Below, piece after piece: positions 62,763-64,000 of a stretch of 64,000 bases of DNA. Each line of letters starts with the position of its first letter. Position 1 is the first letter of the stretch. A model generated the notes under the pieces. It saw only the letters and a program-made list of their open reading frames with translations. It ran no database searches and had not been told where the DNA came from. The DNA is from Candidatus Iainarchaeum sp. (GTDB lineage: Archaea; Iainarchaeota; Iainarchaeia; Iainarchaeales; JAAZKV01): positions 85,625-149,624 of the forward strand of contig JAQUZG010000001.1 of NCBI GenBank assembly GCA_028691435.1. The letters are read 5' to 3'. The position numbers were made by a program, and so were the translations under genes.

Positions 62763-64000
62763 ATGTTTGATTTATTTAATGAACATAATCCAGTAATGAA
62801 TAATTCAACAATTAATTCAAATCCAATTGATTCTTCTAACTTTCAATCTGTAATTAATTATTCTGATCAATCTTTGAATAATTATTCACCTAACTCATCA
62901 AATTTTGATAAATCTAAATGTTTTGTTATAAGTGTTGGCGGAAGTGTGTTTATTCAAGATGTGGTAAATTCCCAAAAAATAAAAAATTTTTGTAATTTAA
63001 TTAATGAATATACTCAAAATGGATTTAAATTTATTTTAGTTATTGGTGGGGGAAAAACTGCTAGGAATTATCAAAATGTTTTAAGAGAAAATGGAGCAAC
63101 CAATTTTGAATTAGATTCAATAGGAATAATGGCAACAAAACTTAATGCTATGTTATTTATTAATGGGATAACTAATTCATCAAATCAAGTTTTAGAAAAT
63201 ATTAAAGATTCAAAATTATTTTTAGAACAAAATAAAACTCCAATTTTTGGTGGGATTATTGAAGGATGCACAACAGATGCGGATGCTGCATTAATTGCAG
63301 AATATTTAGGGGTAAATTTTGTTAACTTGAGTAATGTTAATGGAGTATATGATAAAGATCCAAATCAAAATTATGATGCAATTTTATTTAAAGAATTATC
63401 TTTTTTTGACATGAATTTTTTATTAAAAGAAAAAGAAATGATTCCGGGTCAAAATCTTTTTATTGATAAACACGCTGCTTCAATCTTAACAAGAAGCAAA
63501 ATAAAGTCATTTTTTTTAGATGGGAATAATTTGGATAATTTTAGACATTTTTTAAATGGTGAATATTTTGAAGGGACCACTATATCTGATATTTCTAATC
63601 AAATAAATTTAGATAATGAAAATAAAAATGATTATATTTCAATGATTGATTCAAGTAATATGAAAAATCAAATTTATAAAGAAATAAATGAAATTTTGGT
63701 TCATCGTCAAAATGAAAATTTAGAAAATAATTTAGAAAAAGAAAATAGTCGTGAATCAAATCCAAATGTTACTGAATATGATGCAAATTCATTTGATGAA
63801 AATGATGTTAATGCTCAAGAACTAAATGATTCTAATTTTGATAATAATAAACCTGAATCTCGTGACGTAAGTTTTGGAGACATTGTATATAAAGAAAAAC
63901 TAGAAGAAACAAAAGATGATGATTTTGAAAATTTACATTTTAAAAATGAAAATAATCAATTGAAACGAAAATCAATTGATCCAAAAGAAATTGATTTTAA
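62763..64000 (+). CDS. pyrH: UMP kinase with N- and C-terminal extensions, 3' end missing
   Basis: The frame is open to the window edge (412 codons seen). Residues about 52-272 form the archaeal-type UMP kinase: CFVISVGGSVF, VIGGGKTARNY, FGGIIEGCTTDADAALIAEY, NVNGVYDKDP. It makes UDP for nucleotide and RNA synthesis. A 51-residue Asn/Ser-rich leader precedes it, and at least 140 acidic, Asn/Glu-rich residues follow. Normal archaeal UMP kinases have about 225 residues. GGTGA lies four bases before the ATG, which supports this early start and so the leader. The tail is likely disordered and its end is not visible. Confidence 0.88.
   Translation, partial: MFDLFNEHNPVMNNSTINSNPIDSSNFQSVINYSDQSLNNYSPNSSNFDKSKCFVISVGGSVFIQDVVNSQKIKNFCNLINEYTQNGFKFILVIGGGKTARNYQNVLRENGATNFELDSIGIMATKLNAMLFINGITNSSNQVLENIKDSKLFLEQNKTPIFGGIIEGCTTDADAALIAEYLGVNFVNLSNVNGVYDKDPNQNYDAILFKELSFFDMNFLLKEKEMIPGQNLFIDKHAASILTRSKIKSFFLDGNNLDNFRHFLNGEYFEGTTISDISNQINLDNENKNDYISMIDSSNMKNQIYKEINEILVHRQNENLENNLEKENSRESNPNVTEYDANSFDENDVNAQELNDSNFDNNKPESRDVSFGDIVYKEKLEETKDDDFENLHFKNENNQLKRKSIDPKEIDF

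Noticed and set aside
1..64000. tRNA, rRNA and CRISPR features
   Set aside because: No T-loop GGTTCGAATCC-like sequences on either strand, no rRNA-like G/C-rich blocks and no regular spaced repeats were noticed. A covariance-model search would be needed to exclude an atypical or intron-containing tRNA.

Overview
This window comes from a very AT-rich archaeal chromosome. The archaeal calls are firm. Information processing is of archaeal or eukaryotic type throughout: Cdc6/Orc1, RfcS and RfcL, two PCNA copies, PriS and PriL, GINS, archaeal DnaG, Hjc, NreA, RpoL, Csl4, aIF2-alpha, aRF1 and archaeal PheST. There is a Methanococcus-like S-layer protein, a LonB protease, and class III (type IV pilin-like) signal peptides. 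Translation starts are commonly preceded by GGTGA-type Shine-Dalgarno sites, and other genes look leaderless with a TATA box about 25-30 nt before the ATG. Small genes, tight packing, truncated or degenerate versions of normal families and many lineage-restricted membrane proteins suggest a reduced-genome DPANN-type archaeon. That lineage assignment is inference. No tRNA, rRNA, CRISPR array or insertion sequence was recognised.

Layout. 1-3.8 kb: 3' part of a circularly permuted GTPase, an IPP-isomerase-like Nudix protein, Hjc, a DUF167 protein and DnaG with a long Asn/Phe/Arg/Gly repeat insert. 3.9-10.2 kb, minus strand: a membrane protein, a cluster of a SelO-like protein, a basic protein and a TraB-like protein, then bacterial-type ThrRS and a Cys-containing hypothetical. 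10.3-17.1 kb: NreA, RfcS, two membrane proteins, an MtaB-type methylthiotransferase and a degenerate NrdD-like protein. 17.2-24.0 kb: two Lrp-type regulators, topoisomerase I, a shortened RqcH-like protein and a Cdc48/VCP ATPase with an insertion. 24.0-27.2 kb: a pilin-like gene cluster interrupted by an M50-type protease. 27.3-33.0 kb: PheST, Cdc6 and a protein built from two duplicated modules.

33.0-42.3 kb: a metallo-beta-lactamase-fold protein whose metal ligands are mostly lost, a small membrane protein, RfcL, a YchF-like GTPase, RNase Z, LonB and a DUF373 protein. 42.4-47.0 kb: an SPFH protein, the csl4-rpoL operon, a SpoIIM-like protein and signal peptidase. 47.1-53.3 kb: a plus-strand run pcn1-pcn2-priL-priS-gins-aif2a-PAC2, linking replication and translation initiation. 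53.4-58.1 kb: a cysteine-free family-4-like uracil-DNA glycosylase, a BofA-like protein, an HTH protein and the S-layer gene with its own promoter and terminator. 58.2-64 kb: a membrane protein, a RelE-type toxin-antitoxin pair, the prf1-NDT-like-truD operon and a UMP kinase with unusual extensions that runs off the window.

The main theme is replication and repair: at least a dozen replisome or repair genes lie in 64 kb. The observations most worth following are the matching low-complexity tails on DnaG and Csl4 (both exosome cap proteins), the SelO-like gene cluster, the tandem divergent PCNA pair, the degenerate NrdD and metallo-beta-lactamase proteins, the cysteine-free UDG, the stand-alone NFACT-R protein and the duplicated-module protein next to cdc6.
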